In this document: positions 16,570 through 26,196 of the stretch, in pieces
How positions within the stretch are numbered: position 1 is the stretch's first letter
Layout: each line of letters begins with the position of its first letter
Source: Bacillota bacterium
Lineage (GTDB): Bacteria > Bacillota > Limnochordia > Darwinibacteriales > DTU012
Length of the DNA: 35,630 nt
Assembly (NCBI GenBank): GCA_012520795.1
Contig: JAAYNP010000037.1
Location: 1 to 35,630 of the forward strand
Direction: 5' to 3'
Translations under genes and position numbers: made by a program
The notes under the pieces: model-generated
The model's input: the letters and a program-made list of their open reading frames with translations, nothing else
What the model was told of the DNA's origin: nothing
The model's database searches: none

Positions 16570-17862
16570 CTATGAACGTTTTTGCCCAACAGCCTTATAG
16601 GCCTCGATCCGCTCCGCCAGATCCGGATATTTCGCCGCCGTTTCCGGAGCGAAAAACGCCTGCTTGAGATCTTCCGTTGCGGCGATCTCATGGCCGATCA
16701 AAGCCCAGGTGGAATCCACCAGGTTGCGGAATTCCGGCCTGGCCAGGGCTTCGCAGATGAAAGACTGCCGCGGAGTGTTGATATCTTCCCCGCTGATTTC
16801 CAACAAATTGTGCCGCCGGCACAGGGCCTTGACCCTCAACAGCTGTGCTAAAGTATTCCGGGACGGCATATAGGTCACGGCATGGAACCCAAGTCCTGTG
16901 ATCACCTCAAAGAGCTGCTCCAGATATTCATCCTCGAATTTCTGCGCTTTTTTGTCGCCTGTTACCGATTCACCCACATCGCCGAGGTAGGCATAGGCAA
17001 GGATGCAGCCGATCGCATTGGCCAGCGAGACAACTTCGGCAATGGGCGGGCACTCGTCGGCGGCGGGCAGGTAAAACTGCTCCACCAAATCGCTTTTCAG
17101 CACCCCCAACAGGTCGTATGTGTAGTAGGGGTTTTCGGCATCCAGCAGATAGCCTTCCAGCTTGGTGCTGAAGTTGAGCTTCAGCTTGGATTTCAGGAAA
17201 TCCACCAGCTTTTCCCCTTTGCCAAAACGCTCGATCAGCTTCAGGGACAAGGCATACAGAATATGCCGCTCTGTAATGCTCCCGCCTTCCCTAGCCTGGG
17301 ATAGGGGGACAATGTCATTGGCAAAATCAAGGTTGATCCCGTATTTGGCCAGCATGATGTTGAGCCGCGCTGTCATCGCCACATTGCGGCGGTTGCGTTT
17401 TTTCCGGTAGGGGGCGAGATACTGCGCCACCTTGTCAATCTGGGTATGGGGTATCCCGTGCAGTGCCACATAGGCAGCGGAAACCTGGTCCGGGTTGTTG
17501 ATCCGCTTCCCTTTTAAAGGCGTTTCGGACAAATCAGCGCGGCATTCGACTCCGATCGTCGTTGCCAGCCCGAGGATTCTGCCCGCTTCAATAAACTCCC
17601 TCGCTCCGCTGATAGAGTCGTGATCCATGATCCCTGCTGTGGTTAAGCCGGCATTATATGCCATCCACACAGCCTTTGTGGGTGAGTAGGGCGAAAAGGA
17701 ATAGGTGGTATGAATATGGTTGTTGACAAAACCGCCGGGCACGGGCTTTTCCAGCTTGCCCTGCCTGATCAGAGCCTGGAGCTTCTCCAGGTTCTGAAGG
17801 CGGTTCTGGCGCTGAACATGGTTCAGGTCTTCGATTAGACGGTCTATCGGGTTCTGCTCCAC
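16570..17862 (-). CDS. PHP-domain metal-dependent phosphoesterase-like protein
   Basis: A 430-residue protein with PHP signatures: NNHIHTTYSFSPYSP (His49, His51), TTAGIMDHDSISGAREF (Asp80, His81, Asp82) and GVECRADL (Glu106), which supply metal ligands in PHP phosphoesterases. The later EISGEDINTPRQSF and AYAYLGDVGES segments probably complete the metal site. The exact substrate is unknown; related large PHP proteins are not the histidinol phosphatase or polymerase types. I chose the GTG at 17862. Upstream GGAG sequences occur twice in a 12-base tandem duplication (17870-17893), so the start could instead be the GTG at 17874. It is the last gene of the lipB-lipA-dehydrogenase operon, 31 bases after the fused E1 gene, suggesting a role connected to that pathway. 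Confidence 0.72.
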   Translation of the reverse strand: MEQNPIDRLIEDLNHVQRQNRLQNLEKLQALIRQGKLEKPVPGGFVNNHIHTTYSFSPYSPTKAVWMAYNAGLTTAGIMDHDSISGAREFIEAGRILGLATTIGVECRADLSETPLKGKRINNPDQVSAAYVALHGIPHTQIDKVAQYLAPYRKKRNRRNVAMTARLNIMLAKYGINLDFANDIVPLSQAREGGSITERHILYALSLKLIERFGKGEKLVDFLKSKLKLNFSTKLEGYLLDAENPYYTYDLLGVLKSDLVEQFYLPAADECPPIAEVVSLANAIGCILAYAYLGDVGESVTGDKKAQKFEDEYLEQLFEVITGLGFHAVTYMPSRNTLAQLLRVKALCRRHNLLEISGEDINTPRQSFICEALARPEFRNLVDSTWALIGHEIAATEDLKQAFFAPETAAKYPDLAERIEAYKAVGQKRS

Positions 17863-17869
17863 GTTTTTA

Positions 17870-17893
17870 TACACTCCAAAACACACTCCAAAA
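17870..17893. repeat. 12-bp tandem duplication carrying two GGAG boxes
   Basis: ACACTCCAAAAC is present twice in tandem in the short gap between the E1 and PHP genes (the last base of the second copy differs). On the transcribed strand each copy contains GGAG, so it duplicates the putative ribosome binding site of the PHP gene. Confidence 0.6.
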
Positions 17894-20365
17894 TCACACA
17901 CCGTATTTTTGCCGGCGCAGCTGTTCGTTCCTGGTCCAGTTGGTTGCCGCCGTATGCCCGTCCAGAGGCAGGATCTTCTCATGGATGGCATCGATGATCC
18001 ATTCCGGCTGTGGGAAGAAGTACTTCTCGTACTCATGGGCCGGCGTGATCCAGTTCCGTGCCCCGACCACAACGGGAGGCGCATCCAGGTAGTCGAAGGC
18101 CAGTTCGCTGATGGTTTGGGCCATGTCCTTCAGGTGCGATCCCCGCTCGCAGGCGTCGCTGGAAAGGAGAATCCGGCCGGTTTTCTTCACCGATTCCAGC
18201 ACTTTTTCATAGTTGAACGGGACAATTGTCCGGGCGTCGATTACCTCGGCGGACAATCCCCATTTTTCTTCCAGGATCTTGGCGGCATCCAAAGCCCTGT
18301 ACAAGGTTGCCCCCACAGTCAAAATGGTGATGTCCTTGCCTTGCTTTTTAATATCCGGCTCACCAATCGGTACTTCGTAGTAACCTTCTGGAACACCTTC
18401 GAGGTGGAACATCTCGCCGATATCATAGATCCGCTGGCTTTCAAAGAAGACCACCGGGTCAGTCCCGGAAAGGGCCGCGTTCATCAAACCCTTGGCATCA
18501 TACGGCGTAACCGGGAAGACTACTTTCAACCCCGGGATATGGGCGCACAGGCTGGTCCAGTCTTGGGAGTGCTGGGCACCGTATTTGGAGCCTACCGATA
18601 CCCGGAGTACTACAGGCATCTTCAGAAGCCCGCCGCTCATGGACTGCCACTTGGACATCTGGTTGAATACTTCATCTCCGGCGCGGCCTAGGAAATCGCA
18701 GTACATCAGCTCTGCAATCACCCTGCCGCCGCAGAGGCCGTACCCTACCGCTGATCCGGCAATTGCTGCCTCCGAAATCGGTGCATTGAAGAAGCGGTGA
18801 TAGGGCAGTGATTCAGTCAAACCTCTGTAGACAGCGAAAGCGCCGCCCCAGTCGCGGTTATCCTCACCATAGGCAATCAGGGTCGGATCGGTGTAGAACT
18901 TGTTCAGGATTGCCTCAAAAAGGGCATCCCGAAGCTGCAGCGCCCTGGCTTTGGATACGGGCTTGCCGTCCTCAACCCCCACCCGTACTTTCTTTTGGAT
19001 CTGCTGGATGCGCGGGTTCTCTTCCTTCGGAATCAGGACATCACAGGGGCGGTCGTCAAACTTCTCCACTTTTGCATTGGAGAACATCATATCGCCGATG
19101 AAGTCGGGGTTCTTGTCCAAATCCGCCCGGGGCGAGATTTCAGGATCAATGGCCAGTTTGTAAATCTTGAACATGGTTGCTTTGATTTTCTCATCAATCT
19201 CCGCAAAAGCAGCTTCATCCGCAATCTTGGCATCCACCAGTTTCTGCCGGTAACCGACAATCGGATCCGCCGCCATCCAGGCATCCAGCTCTTCCTTGGT
19301 CCGGTAGCTCGACGCATCAGAGGGTGAGTGGCCGGAGAAGCGGTAAGTGATCACATCCAGGAAGACGGGGCCGTCCTTTTGTTCAGTGATAACCGACAGT
19401 TTGCGCCGGTAGGCATCAATCACGGCCAATGGATCATAACCGTCGACCCTTTCGGCATGCATCTGATTGACAGCCACTCCCGCAGCCACCCGGGCCAGCT
19501 CCCGATAGCCCATGGTCTCGCCGAAAGTCTGGCCGCCCATGCCGTAGAAGTTGTTGAAGAAGTTGAAGATAATCGGCAGGCCGCCCTTGAATTCGTCATC
19601 CCAGAGCTCCCGGTACTGCTCCATGGCGGCAAAGTTCAATGATTCCCAGACCGGGCCGCAGCCCATGGAACCGTCGCCCAGGTTGGCAATGACGACACCC
19701 TTTTTCCGGTTGGCTTTCTTAAACAGGGCAGCTCCTGTGGCAATCGGGCCTGAGCCGCCCACAATGGCGTTGTTGGGATAGATACCGAAGGGCAGGAAAA
19801 AGGCGTGCATCGAGCCGCCCATCCCTAAGTTAAACCCGGTGACTCGGCCGAAGATCTCCGCCAATGCTCCGTAGAGGAGGAAATCAACAGCCAGTTCCTT
19901 TACAGATGCATTGGGGTTGGCTTTCTCCACAACTGCAAAGGTGGACCCGCCCCAGTATTCCTTCATGATCTCGAGCAGTTCATCTTCGGAAAGTTTATGG
20001 ATTGCCGACAAACCTTTGGCAATGATCTCGCCGTGGTTCCGGTGAGACCCGAAGATGTAGTCCTCCACACCCAAAAGATAGGCCTGGCCGACGGCGGAAG
20101 CCTCCTGCCCAATGGACAGGTGGGCCGGGCCTGGGTAATTATACTCCACCTCGTTGTAGGCGCCGGTGGTCTTGATGAGGTTCAGCATCGTTTCAAATTC
20201 CCGGATGTAAACCATGTCCCGGTATATGCGGAGAAAATCCTCTTTGGAATAGTTGGCCTTCTCTTCCTTGATTGTCTTGTTGTATTGGTTTACCGGAATG
20301 TCTTGAAACTTGATAAAATCCTTTTGCCGTACTTCCTCCGGGCTGACAAATTGGCTTTTTGGCAT
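17894..20365 (-). CDS. Fused E1 alpha-beta of a lipoate-dependent 2-oxoacid/acetoin dehydrogenase
   Basis: An 823-residue thiamine-diphosphate enzyme in which E1-alpha (~40-400) and E1-beta (~475-820) are one chain. The TPP/Mg motif is GDGSMG (230) through FFNN (~269-272). [16 protein letters not shown] and [14 protein letters not shown] belong to E1-alpha. [58 protein letters not shown] and [10 protein letters not shown] belong to E1-beta. Relative to typical E1-alpha there is an extra acidic/helical stretch of about 45 residues (about 122-175) before the [11 protein letters not shown] loop. It decarboxylates a 2-oxoacid (or cleaves acetoin) and transfers the acyl group to lipoyl-E2. Which substrate is used cannot be read from the sequence. 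The ATG follows AAAGGAGAG, 23 bases after the lpd stop. Confidence 0.9.
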   Translation of the reverse strand: MPKSQFVSPEEVRQKDFIKFQDIPVNQYNKTIKEEKANYSKEDFLRIYRDMVYIREFETMLNLIKTTGAYNEVEYNYPGPAHLSIGQEASAVGQAYLLGVEDYIFGSHRNHGEIIAKGLSAIHKLSEDELLEIMKEYWGGSTFAVVEKANPNASVKELAVDFLLYGALAEIFGRVTGFNLGMGGSMHAFFLPFGIYPNNAIVGGSGPIATGAALFKKANRKKGVVIANLGDGSMGCGPVWESLNFAAMEQYRELWDDEFKGGLPIIFNFFNNFYGMGGQTFGETMGYRELARVAAGVAVNQMHAERVDGYDPLAVIDAYRRKLSVITEQKDGPVFLDVITYRFSGHSPSDASSYRTKEELDAWMAADPIVGYRQKLVDAKIADEAAFAEIDEKIKATMFKIYKLAIDPEISPRADLDKNPDFIGDMMFSNAKVEKFDDRPCDVLIPKEENPRIQQIQKKVRVGVEDGKPVSKARALQLRDALFEAILNKFYTDPTLIAYGEDNRDWGGAFAVYRGLTESLPYHRFFNAPISEAAIAGSAVGYGLCGGRVIAELMYCDFLGRAGDEVFNQMSKWQSMSGGLLKMPVVLRVSVGSKYGAQHSQDWTSLCAHIPGLKVVFPVTPYDAKGLMNAALSGTDPVVFFESQRIYDIGEMFHLEGVPEGYYEVPIGEPDIKKQGKDITILTVGATLYRALDAAKILEEKWGLSAEVIDARTIVPFNYEKVLESVKKTGRILLSSDACERGSHLKDMAQTISELAFDYLDAPPVVVGARNWITPAHEYEKYFFPQPEWIIDAIHEKILPLDGHTAATNWTRNEQLRRQKYGV

Positions 20366-20388
20366 AGCTTCTCTCTCCTTTGCTCAAG

Positions 20389-21753
20389 TTAGAATTCGAA
20401 GATTGCTTCGCGAATGATTTCCGCAACAGTTGGATGTGGGAAGACCAGTTCTTTGACATCTTCAAGGCGCATCTCTGATTCAATCAGCATGGCTGCGCCG
20501 TAGATTATTTCACTGGCAGGGTTGCCGATCATATGGACACCAATCACGCTGCGGTACTTCTTATTAATCAGTACTTTGCAAATACCGTCGCCACCCTCGT
20601 TTTCCGCAACATAGCGGCCGGAATAGCGCATTGAGAGGTTGACCACTTCGCAGTCAATCCCTTTTGCCCGGCAAGTCGCTTCTGTTTCGCCCACCCCTGC
20701 CACTTCCGGGTTGGTGTAGATCACTGCCGGGATGGCGTTGTAGCGCATGGTGTCCCGCCTGCCCAGCATGTTGTTGATGCAGACTTCCGCCTCCCGGTAG
20801 GCAGTATGGGCCAGCATGGAGTACCCATTCACATCCCCGGCGGCATAGACCTCCGGGACATTTGTTTTCCCGTACTCGTCGACTTTGACGGCATTGCCCT
20901 CAAGTTCCACACCGATGGTTTCCAGGCCGATGCCGGAAGTGTTCGGCCTGCGGCCCACACTTATCAGCACTTTGTCAGCGGCGATAAACTCCTGCCTGCC
21001 GCCGGCTTCAAAGACAACGCCGTCGCTTTTGACCTCAGTGCACTTGGCGCTGAGGTGGAAGGTAATGCCTTTTTTCTGGTAATTCTTCAAAAGGATGCCG
21101 GCAATATCCCCATCGGTTTGCCCGGCAATGTGATCGAGCATTTCGATTACAGTGACCTTGCTGCCGGCGGAATTGAAATATGAAGCCATTTCCAGGCCGA
21201 CGACACCGCCGCCGATTACCACCAAGGATTTGGGCACTTCTTCCAGGTCAAGGATTTCCCGGTTTGTGACCACAAAGCCCGCCTCGAAGCCTTCCTTTGC
21301 CCCGGGGATGGGTGGGATGATCGCCGATGAACCGGTGGCGATCAGAAGGCGTTTTCCGGTATAAATCTGATCACCGGCAGCGACTTGATAACCTTCGCTG
21401 CTGCGGCCTAAAATTTGCCCGGTGGCTTTCACCACATCAACTTTGTAGGCTTTCAACTTGGCATTAATCCCGCCTACCAAGGTTTTGACCACTTTGTTCT
21501 TGCGCTTGATTACCTTGGCGTGGTCATAGGCCACATTCTCAGCTGTGACCCCGTATTTCTCACTGAAACGGGCATAATCATAGATTTTGGCGGAATGGAG
21601 CAGTGTTTTCGAAGGGATGCAGCCTTCGTTGAGGCAAACGCCGCCAAGAAAACGCTCCTCGACCACCAGGGTTTTCAATCCGGCGGCTCCAGCCCGTTCA
21701 CCGGCCAGGTACCCTGCAGGGCCGCCGCCGATTACGATCAGATCGTAACTCAT
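20389..21753 (-). CDS. lpdA: Dihydrolipoyl dehydrogenase (E3)
   Basis: A 454-residue FAD disulfide oxidoreductase that reoxidises dihydrolipoamide on E2 with NAD+. It shows the FAD site VIGGGPAGYLAGERA, the redox disulfide CLNEGC (Cys40, Cys45), the NAD-binding VVIGGGVVGLEMASYF, VYAAGDVNGYSMLAHTAYRE, and the C-terminal active-site HPTVAEIIREA with the His/Glu pair. Length and layout are normal. The ribosome binding site is weak (AGGCGATACT before the ATG), so it may depend on coupling to the E2 gene 33 bases upstream. Confidence 0.93.
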   Translation of the reverse strand: MSYDLIVIGGGPAGYLAGERAGAAGLKTLVVEERFLGGVCLNEGCIPSKTLLHSAKIYDYARFSEKYGVTAENVAYDHAKVIKRKNKVVKTLVGGINAKLKAYKVDVVKATGQILGRSSEGYQVAAGDQIYTGKRLLIATGSSAIIPPIPGAKEGFEAGFVVTNREILDLEEVPKSLVVIGGGVVGLEMASYFNSAGSKVTVIEMLDHIAGQTDGDIAGILLKNYQKKGITFHLSAKCTEVKSDGVVFEAGGRQEFIAADKVLISVGRRPNTSGIGLETIGVELEGNAVKVDEYGKTNVPEVYAAGDVNGYSMLAHTAYREAEVCINNMLGRRDTMRYNAIPAVIYTNPEVAGVGETEATCRAKGIDCEVVNLSMRYSGRYVAENEGGDGICKVLINKKYRSVIGVHMIGNPASEIIYGAAMLIESEMRLEDVKELVFPHPTVAEIIREAIFEF

Positions 21754-21786
21754 AGTATCGCCTGCCTTCAGGTATTTGTGCTCATC

Positions 21787-23184
21787 TTACTTAGCCAGCA
21801 AGAGCGGGAAATTCTCCAGGTTTTGCTTCAGCTCCTGCAGGAACTGTGCCGCCGGAGCCCCGTCAACAGCACGATGGTCAATTGTCAGCGACAGTGTCAT
21901 GGCCGGGTAATGGGCATACCCACTTTCAGCCGGCCTTACTTTATACTCAATGGCACAGACACCAAGAATCCCTGTTTGGGGCGGGTTTAGAATTGGTGTA
22001 AAGGACTCGATTCCCAATGTGCCCAGGTTGGTCACGGTAAATGTCCCGCCCTGGAGCTCATCGGGGCTGATTGAACCGGCTTTGGCCTGGCTGATCAGCC
22101 TTTTTGCCTGTTTGGCCAGCTGGTTCAGGGATTTGAGGTTGGCGTCAAACAGAGTCGGCACCATCAAGCCCCGGTCAGTATCCACGGCTATGCCCAGATG
22201 GACATTCTTGAACACTCGCAGCGTGTCATCGAAAAAATGGGCATTCAATGCCGGATAGCTAACCAAAGTCCGGGCAACGGCAAAGAGGATCAGATCGTTG
22301 ATGGTGATGTTCTCCAAACCCAGCCCTTCCTGGCCCGCTTTCAGCTGCTTGCGGTATTCCAAAATGGCCGTGGCGTCAAAACTGGCGTTCAGGGTCAGCT
22401 GGGCTGAGTTGACCAGAGATTGGTGCATCGCCTTGGCAATCAGCTTGCGGATATTGCTCAGCGGCTGATCTTGGTACTCAATGACTGCCGGGATCTGCGG
22501 CCCTTCGGCAGTTGCTCCGCCAGGGGCAAAGTCCACTGCTGCGCCAGGGCCGGCAGCTGCTTTCTGCAGATCTTCCGTGGTAACCCTGCCGCCAATACCG
22601 GTACCGGCTACAGGCCGGTCGAGGACAGCATATTCCGCCTCGGCTGCCGCGGTTACCTTCGGCCCGGTTTCAACCAGTTTATGGACATCCCTTTCAATAA
22701 TCCGCCCTTCCGGGCCGGTTGGCACTGCGGAGCGCAGATCGACATGGTGTTTTTTGGCAAGGTTCCGGGCCCGGGGCGAAATCTTGATTTCCCCGGCGGA
22801 TAGTACCTGGGCTGGTGAAGCCCCGGCACCTGCCGCAGCACCTGCATCAGCCGCAGGATCAGCGCCTCCGGCACCACCTGGAGCGGCTGCATCTGCAGCT
22901 TGGCCTTGAGCCATGTTTTCAGGCAGAAACGGCGTAATGTCTTCACCAGGCTCACCGATCACCCCTATTGGAATTAAAACCGGCACTTCCTGATCCGCTT
23001 CGAAAAAGATCTCCAGCAGCACACCGGCTTCCTTGGCTTCCTCTTCAAAGCTGGCTTTGTCCGTTTCATAGGAAAACAGCACATCGCCCACTTCCACGCG
23101 GTCACCCTTCTTTTTATGCCATTCGGTAATGATACAGGTTTCCACGGAAATCCCCTGCCGTGGCATAATGATTGGTGTTGCCAT
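21787..23184 (-). CDS. Dihydrolipoamide acyltransferase (E2)
   Basis: A 465-residue E2 core. A single N-terminal lipoyl domain carries the lipoylation site ETDKAS (Lys43). An Ala/Pro/Gly-rich linker follows, then a peripheral subunit-binding domain (ISPRARNLAKKHHVDL to GRIIERDV, ~133-170). A shorter second GTGIGGRVTTEDL motif (~200) looks like a remnant of another binding domain. The catalytic acyltransferase domain ends with DHRAVDGAPAAQFL (His437, Asp441). It receives the acyl group from E1 and passes it to CoA. I chose the ATG at 23184, 7 bases after GGAGG, rather than the TTG just before it. The operon supplies its own LipA and LipB. Confidence 0.92.
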   Translation of the reverse strand: MATPIIMPRQGISVETCIITEWHKKKGDRVEVGDVLFSYETDKASFEEEAKEAGVLLEIFFEADQEVPVLIPIGVIGEPGEDITPFLPENMAQGQAADAAAPGGAGGADPAADAGAAAGAGASPAQVLSAGEIKISPRARNLAKKHHVDLRSAVPTGPEGRIIERDVHKLVETGPKVTAAAEAEYAVLDRPVAGTGIGGRVTTEDLQKAAAGPGAAVDFAPGGATAEGPQIPAVIEYQDQPLSNIRKLIAKAMHQSLVNSAQLTLNASFDATAILEYRKQLKAGQEGLGLENITINDLILFAVARTLVSYPALNAHFFDDTLRVFKNVHLGIAVDTDRGLMVPTLFDANLKSLNQLAKQAKRLISQAKAGSISPDELQGGTFTVTNLGTLGIESFTPILNPPQTGILGVCAIEYKVRPAESGYAHYPAMTLSLTIDHRAVDGAPAAQFLQELKQNLENFPLLLAK

Positions 23185-23216
23185 CAAATCGCCTCCAATA
23201 TGTAAAATATGTAATC

Positions 23217-24077
23217 TTATGATTTAAGGGCATTTGCTGCGGCTTCGGCCTGATAGGAACTGCGAACCAACGGTCCTGATTCCACATGCGTGAACCCGAG
23301 CTCCAAACCGATTTCCTTGTAGGCTTGGAACGTGTCGGGATGAATGTATTCAACCACGGGATGGTGGTTTTTGCTGGGGGCAAGGTACTGGCCGATGGTG
23401 AGGAGATCGCAGCCTGCAGCCCGCAGATCTTCCATCACCGCCTTGACCTCATCCACAGTTTCACCCAAACCAACCATCATCCCTGATTTGGTAATCATCT
23501 TTGGATCCAGCTTCTTGGCATTGGCCAAAAGCTCAAGCGAACGCTCATACCGCGCCTGAGGCCGTACCTGTGGGTATAAGCGGGGGACTGTTTCCACATT
23601 GTGGTTGAGCACACTCGGCTTGGCAGCGACAACCTTGGCCAAAGCCTCAACGTCCCCTTTGAAGTCCGGGATCAAAACCTCAATTTCCACGTGGGGGTTT
23701 TGTTCCCGCACTTTGGTGATCACAGCGGCAAAATGGAACGCCCCGCCGTCGGGCAGGTCATCGCGGGTTACAGAAGTGATCACCACATGCTTCAGGCCGA
23801 GTTCAGACACGGCGGAAGCAACGTGATCCCCTTCCTTTGGGTCGACGGGCTGGGGATGGTTTGACTCCACATTGCAAAAAGTGCAGCTGCGGGTGCAGTA
23901 CCTGCCGAGAATCATGAAAGTCGCAGTCCGGCGCCCAAAGCACTCCAGAAGGTTGGGGCAGCCTGCTTCCTCGCAGACAGTATGCAGATCCAAGTTATGG
24001 ATTAAACGCTGTACTTCCATCACTTGGTCGGAGCTTCGGTATTTGATTTTCAGCCATTCAGGCTTCCGCTTGTGCAT
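23217..24077 (-). CDS. lipA: Lipoyl synthase
   Basis: A 286-residue radical-SAM enzyme that inserts two sulfurs into octanoyl-lysine on lipoyl domains. Both Fe-S sites are visible: the auxiliary cluster Cys35-x4-Cys40-x5-Cys46 ([12 protein letters not shown]), and the radical-SAM CTRSCTFC (Cys61, 65, 68). The C-terminal VRSSYQA supplies the conserved Ser ligand. The ATG is behind GAGGAG and overlaps the 3' end of lipB by 20 bases, implying coupled translation. It lies directly upstream of the E2 gene whose Lys it should modify. Confidence 0.95.
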   Translation of the reverse strand: MHKRKPEWLKIKYRSSDQVMEVQRLIHNLDLHTVCEEAGCPNLLECFGRRTATFMILGRYCTRSCTFCNVESNHPQPVDPKEGDHVASAVSELGLKHVVITSVTRDDLPDGGAFHFAAVITKVREQNPHVEIEVLIPDFKGDVEALAKVVAAKPSVLNHNVETVPRLYPQVRPQARYERSLELLANAKKLDPKMITKSGMMVGLGETVDEVKAVMEDLRAAGCDLLTIGQYLAPSKNHHPVVEYIHPDTFQAYKEIGLELGFTHVESGPLVRSSYQAEAAANALKS

Positions 24078-24765
24078 CAGGGTTACTCCTCAAGTATGAA
24101 TATAACTGCTCTTCGCCGATGTGGCGGGGGTGATAGCTAAAAATCTCACAAAATGTGCCGGCCACTTGTGCCGCCACTGCTGCCATGTCCACTTCGGCAC
24201 CGAGCAGGGCATTCAGGGATGAGACGCTTTTGTCCGTTATCCCGCAGGGGATGATCCACCGGAAGTGTTCCAGATTGGTGCTGACATTAAACGCAAAGCC
24301 GTGCATCGTAACCCAGCGTTTGATGGCCAGGCCGATCGCGGAGATTTTGCCCTGCCCAACCCAGACCCCGGTATGTTCGGGATCCCGGAAGGACTCAATC
24401 TGGTAATACTTATGTAATAAAGTGATAAAAACCTGTTCCAAATTGTGTACAAACCTGCGGATATCCCGCCCGTGGCTGCGCAAGTCAATAAACATGTAGC
24501 CGATCAGCTGCCCCGGCCCGTGGTATGTGACCTCGCCGCCGCGGTCCGTGGTGTGGACTTCGACCTGGTGCTCCTCAAGCCATGCTTTGGGGGCCAAGAC
24601 ATGTTCCATCTTACCCCTTTTTCCCAGCGTGATGACGGGCGGGTGTTCGAGAAGAAGGAGCAGATCACCGATCTGCTGCCCCTGCCTTAAGGCCAGCAGC
24701 TGTTCCTGCATGGCCAAGGCTCTGCCGTAGGGTATCAAACCTAATTGACATACTTCGAGATCCAT
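24058..24765 (-). CDS. lipB: Octanoyl-ACP:protein N-octanoyltransferase
   Basis: A 235-residue cysteine/lysine dyad acyltransferase that moves octanoate from ACP to lipoyl domains, the step before LipA. It has [16 protein letters not shown], the catalytic Lys140 in [20 protein letters not shown] and Cys174 in [13 protein letters not shown]. The ATG at 24765 is 8 bases behind AAGGAG; the frame extends upstream only into the neighbouring gene's tail. It starts 38 bases after the zinc dehydrogenase stop with no terminator between them. Confidence 0.94.
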   Translation of the reverse strand: MDLEVCQLGLIPYGRALAMQEQLLALRQGQQIGDLLLLLEHPPVITLGKRGKMEHVLAPKAWLEEHQVEVHTTDRGGEVTYHGPGQLIGYMFIDLRSHGRDIRRFVHNLEQVFITLLHKYYQIESFRDPEHTGVWVGQGKISAIGLAIKRWVTMHGFAFNVSTNLEHFRWIIPCGITDKSVSSLNALLGAEVDMAAVAAQVAGTFCEIFSYHPRHIGEEQLYSYLRSNPDAQAEA

Positions 24766-24803
24766 CGCAACTGCTCCTTCAAGATCACAGACTGATTGCC
24801 TCG

Positions 24804-26066
24804 CTAAATTGGCCGAGCATGCCTCAAGAGGTGCCGCTCTGCCTCTACACACCACAGCCCGTTGTTTTTCGCCACAATTGCTGCCAGTTCCGCAAACAGC
24901 GGATCAGTCTTGCCCTTTGCGGCAAAATCATCGATGGCGGTCAATTCCATTTCAATGTTTGTATAGATCAATTTCTTGCCGCCGGGAATGTTGGGCAGGT
25001 TCAAAGTGGTTTCCACAACACTGTTCAAACCGCCCACATGGGTGATCATTGCCGATGGGTCGATAATCCCTTTTTCCATCAGCTGCAGCGATTCAATCAA
25101 ATCATCGGTATTGCCGCCGCTGGTCCCCACAATATGAGTTGAGTTGTAATGGACGTTGTAGAAGTTGAGCCCGGCTGTAAAACCCGGGTCAGTGGGGCCG
25201 GCAAAGAAATTGAGGCAGCCGTCCCGCGCCAGCATCTGATCGCCCATTTCCACAACAGCCCGCACAGGTGCAAAGACAAAGACATCGTTATAGCCTCGGC
25301 CGTCGGTCAGGGATATGATGCGTCCTAACGGATCGTCCACACTGTTGGTGTTTAAGTACACCAACCGGACCCCATTAGCGGCAGCGTCTTCCACGGTGTA
25401 TATGGAAGCAGCCCGGTCAAGCCGTTCCTGGTTGATATCTGTGACAACCAAGAGCCCGGGCTTCCGGTCCCGGTGGATGGCATAGTCGATTGCACCCAGG
25501 CCCATTGGGCCGGCTCCCGCCAGGATGGCCATGTTTCCACCCTCGACAACATCCATTTCATGTACGTAGCTGCCGCTTTTGGTGTGGTACTGGGCATGGA
25601 AGGCTCCGACGATGCAGGACATGGGTTCGGCAAGGGAACCATGGAAAAAGGCTTCCCCGTTGTACGGCAGCAGGCAGTTCATCTCCATCACTTCGTTGGG
25701 GATAATGATATATGTGGCTGCACCGCCAATGTAGGGGTAAGAATACCCGGGAGCTGCCAATGAACCTTTGTAGTTCAGGGCCGGCTGAATCGCAAATCGC
25801 TGTCCCGGTTTGAACTGGTGCTGCCACTTGCCGCCCACTTCCAAAATCTCACCACAAAACTCGTGGCCGACGATCACCGGGTTTTCCGCAATGTCCTTGG
25901 GGACTCGTTTATGATCAGGCCCTTGAATGGCGGCCTTGTAAGACGACATGCAAACACTGTCCGATACAATATGAGCAAGGATTTCATCATCCTTGATCGG
26001 GGGCAGTTCAAACTCTTCCAGGCGCAGATCCTGCTTCCCATACAACCGGACTGCTTTAGTACGCAT
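24804..26066 (-). CDS. Zinc-type medium-chain dehydrogenase, L-sorbose-1-phosphate reductase-like
   Basis: A 420-residue MDR-family NAD(P)-dependent dehydrogenase. The catalytic zinc ligands are Cys39 (SVCMSSYKAAIQG), His68 and Glu69 (GHEFCGE). The nucleotide-binding glycines are in AGAGPMGLGAIDYA. No structural-zinc cysteine cluster is present. The segments MRTKAVRLYGKQDLRLEEFE and AENPVIVGHEFCGEILEVG, and NYKGSLAAPGYSYPYIGG resemble SorE-type L-sorbose-1-phosphate reductases, which interconvert sorbose-1-P and a hexitol phosphate. The exact substrate is uncertain, as no PTS is seen here. The ATG is 7 bases behind GGAGG. It is the first gene of the long minus operon and is divergent from a sorbitol-6-phosphate-dehydrogenase-like SDR. 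Confidence 0.82.
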   Translation of the reverse strand: MRTKAVRLYGKQDLRLEEFELPPIKDDEILAHIVSDSVCMSSYKAAIQGPDHKRVPKDIAENPVIVGHEFCGEILEVGGKWQHQFKPGQRFAIQPALNYKGSLAAPGYSYPYIGGAATYIIIPNEVMEMNCLLPYNGEAFFHGSLAEPMSCIVGAFHAQYHTKSGSYVHEMDVVEGGNMAILAGAGPMGLGAIDYAIHRDRKPGLLVVTDINQERLDRAASIYTVEDAAANGVRLVYLNTNSVDDPLGRIISLTDGRGYNDVFVFAPVRAVVEMGDQMLARDGCLNFFAGPTDPGFTAGLNFYNVHYNSTHIVGTSGGNTDDLIESLQLMEKGIIDPSAMITHVGGLNSVVETTLNLPNIPGGKKLIYTNIEMELTAIDDFAAKGKTDPLFAELAAIVAKNNGLWCVEAERHLLRHARPI

Positions 26067-26113
26067 GTTAACGCCTCCTTTACTGCTGTTTTAGTGCTTT
26101 TGCATTCATAAGC

Positions 26114-26119
26114 ATTATA
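26114..26119 (-). promoter_or_regulatory. Extended -10 promoter of the minus-strand dehydrogenase/lipoate operon
   Basis: On the minus strand the sequence reads TGGTATAATG, a perfect extended -10 element (TGnTATAAT), 48 bases upstream of the SorE-like ATG. No good -35 is seen, as is usual for this class. It probably drives the seven-gene operon down to 16570. Confidence 0.7.
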
Positions 26120-26124
26120 CCATA

Positions 26125-26137
26125 TTATCCAGGATAA
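26125..26137. promoter_or_regulatory. Perfect 13-bp palindrome (TTATCC-A-GGATAA) overlapping the promoter
   Basis: The perfect palindrome TTATCCAGGATAA lies 5 bases upstream of the minus-strand extended -10 element, in the -10/-35 spacer. A protein bound there would be expected to compete with RNA polymerase. No regulator gene is adjacent, so its ligand is unknown. Confidence 0.55.
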
Positions 26138-26196
26138 AGCGCCCTGATTTGTGAACTCGAAGTTAATAAACGGCAATAACTGAAAACAATTGGGCA

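Noticed and set aside
24766-24855. Longer LipB start at 24855.
   Set aside because: It overlaps the end of the zinc dehydrogenase gene and has no ribosome binding site, whereas AAGGAG sits 8 bases before the ATG at 24765.
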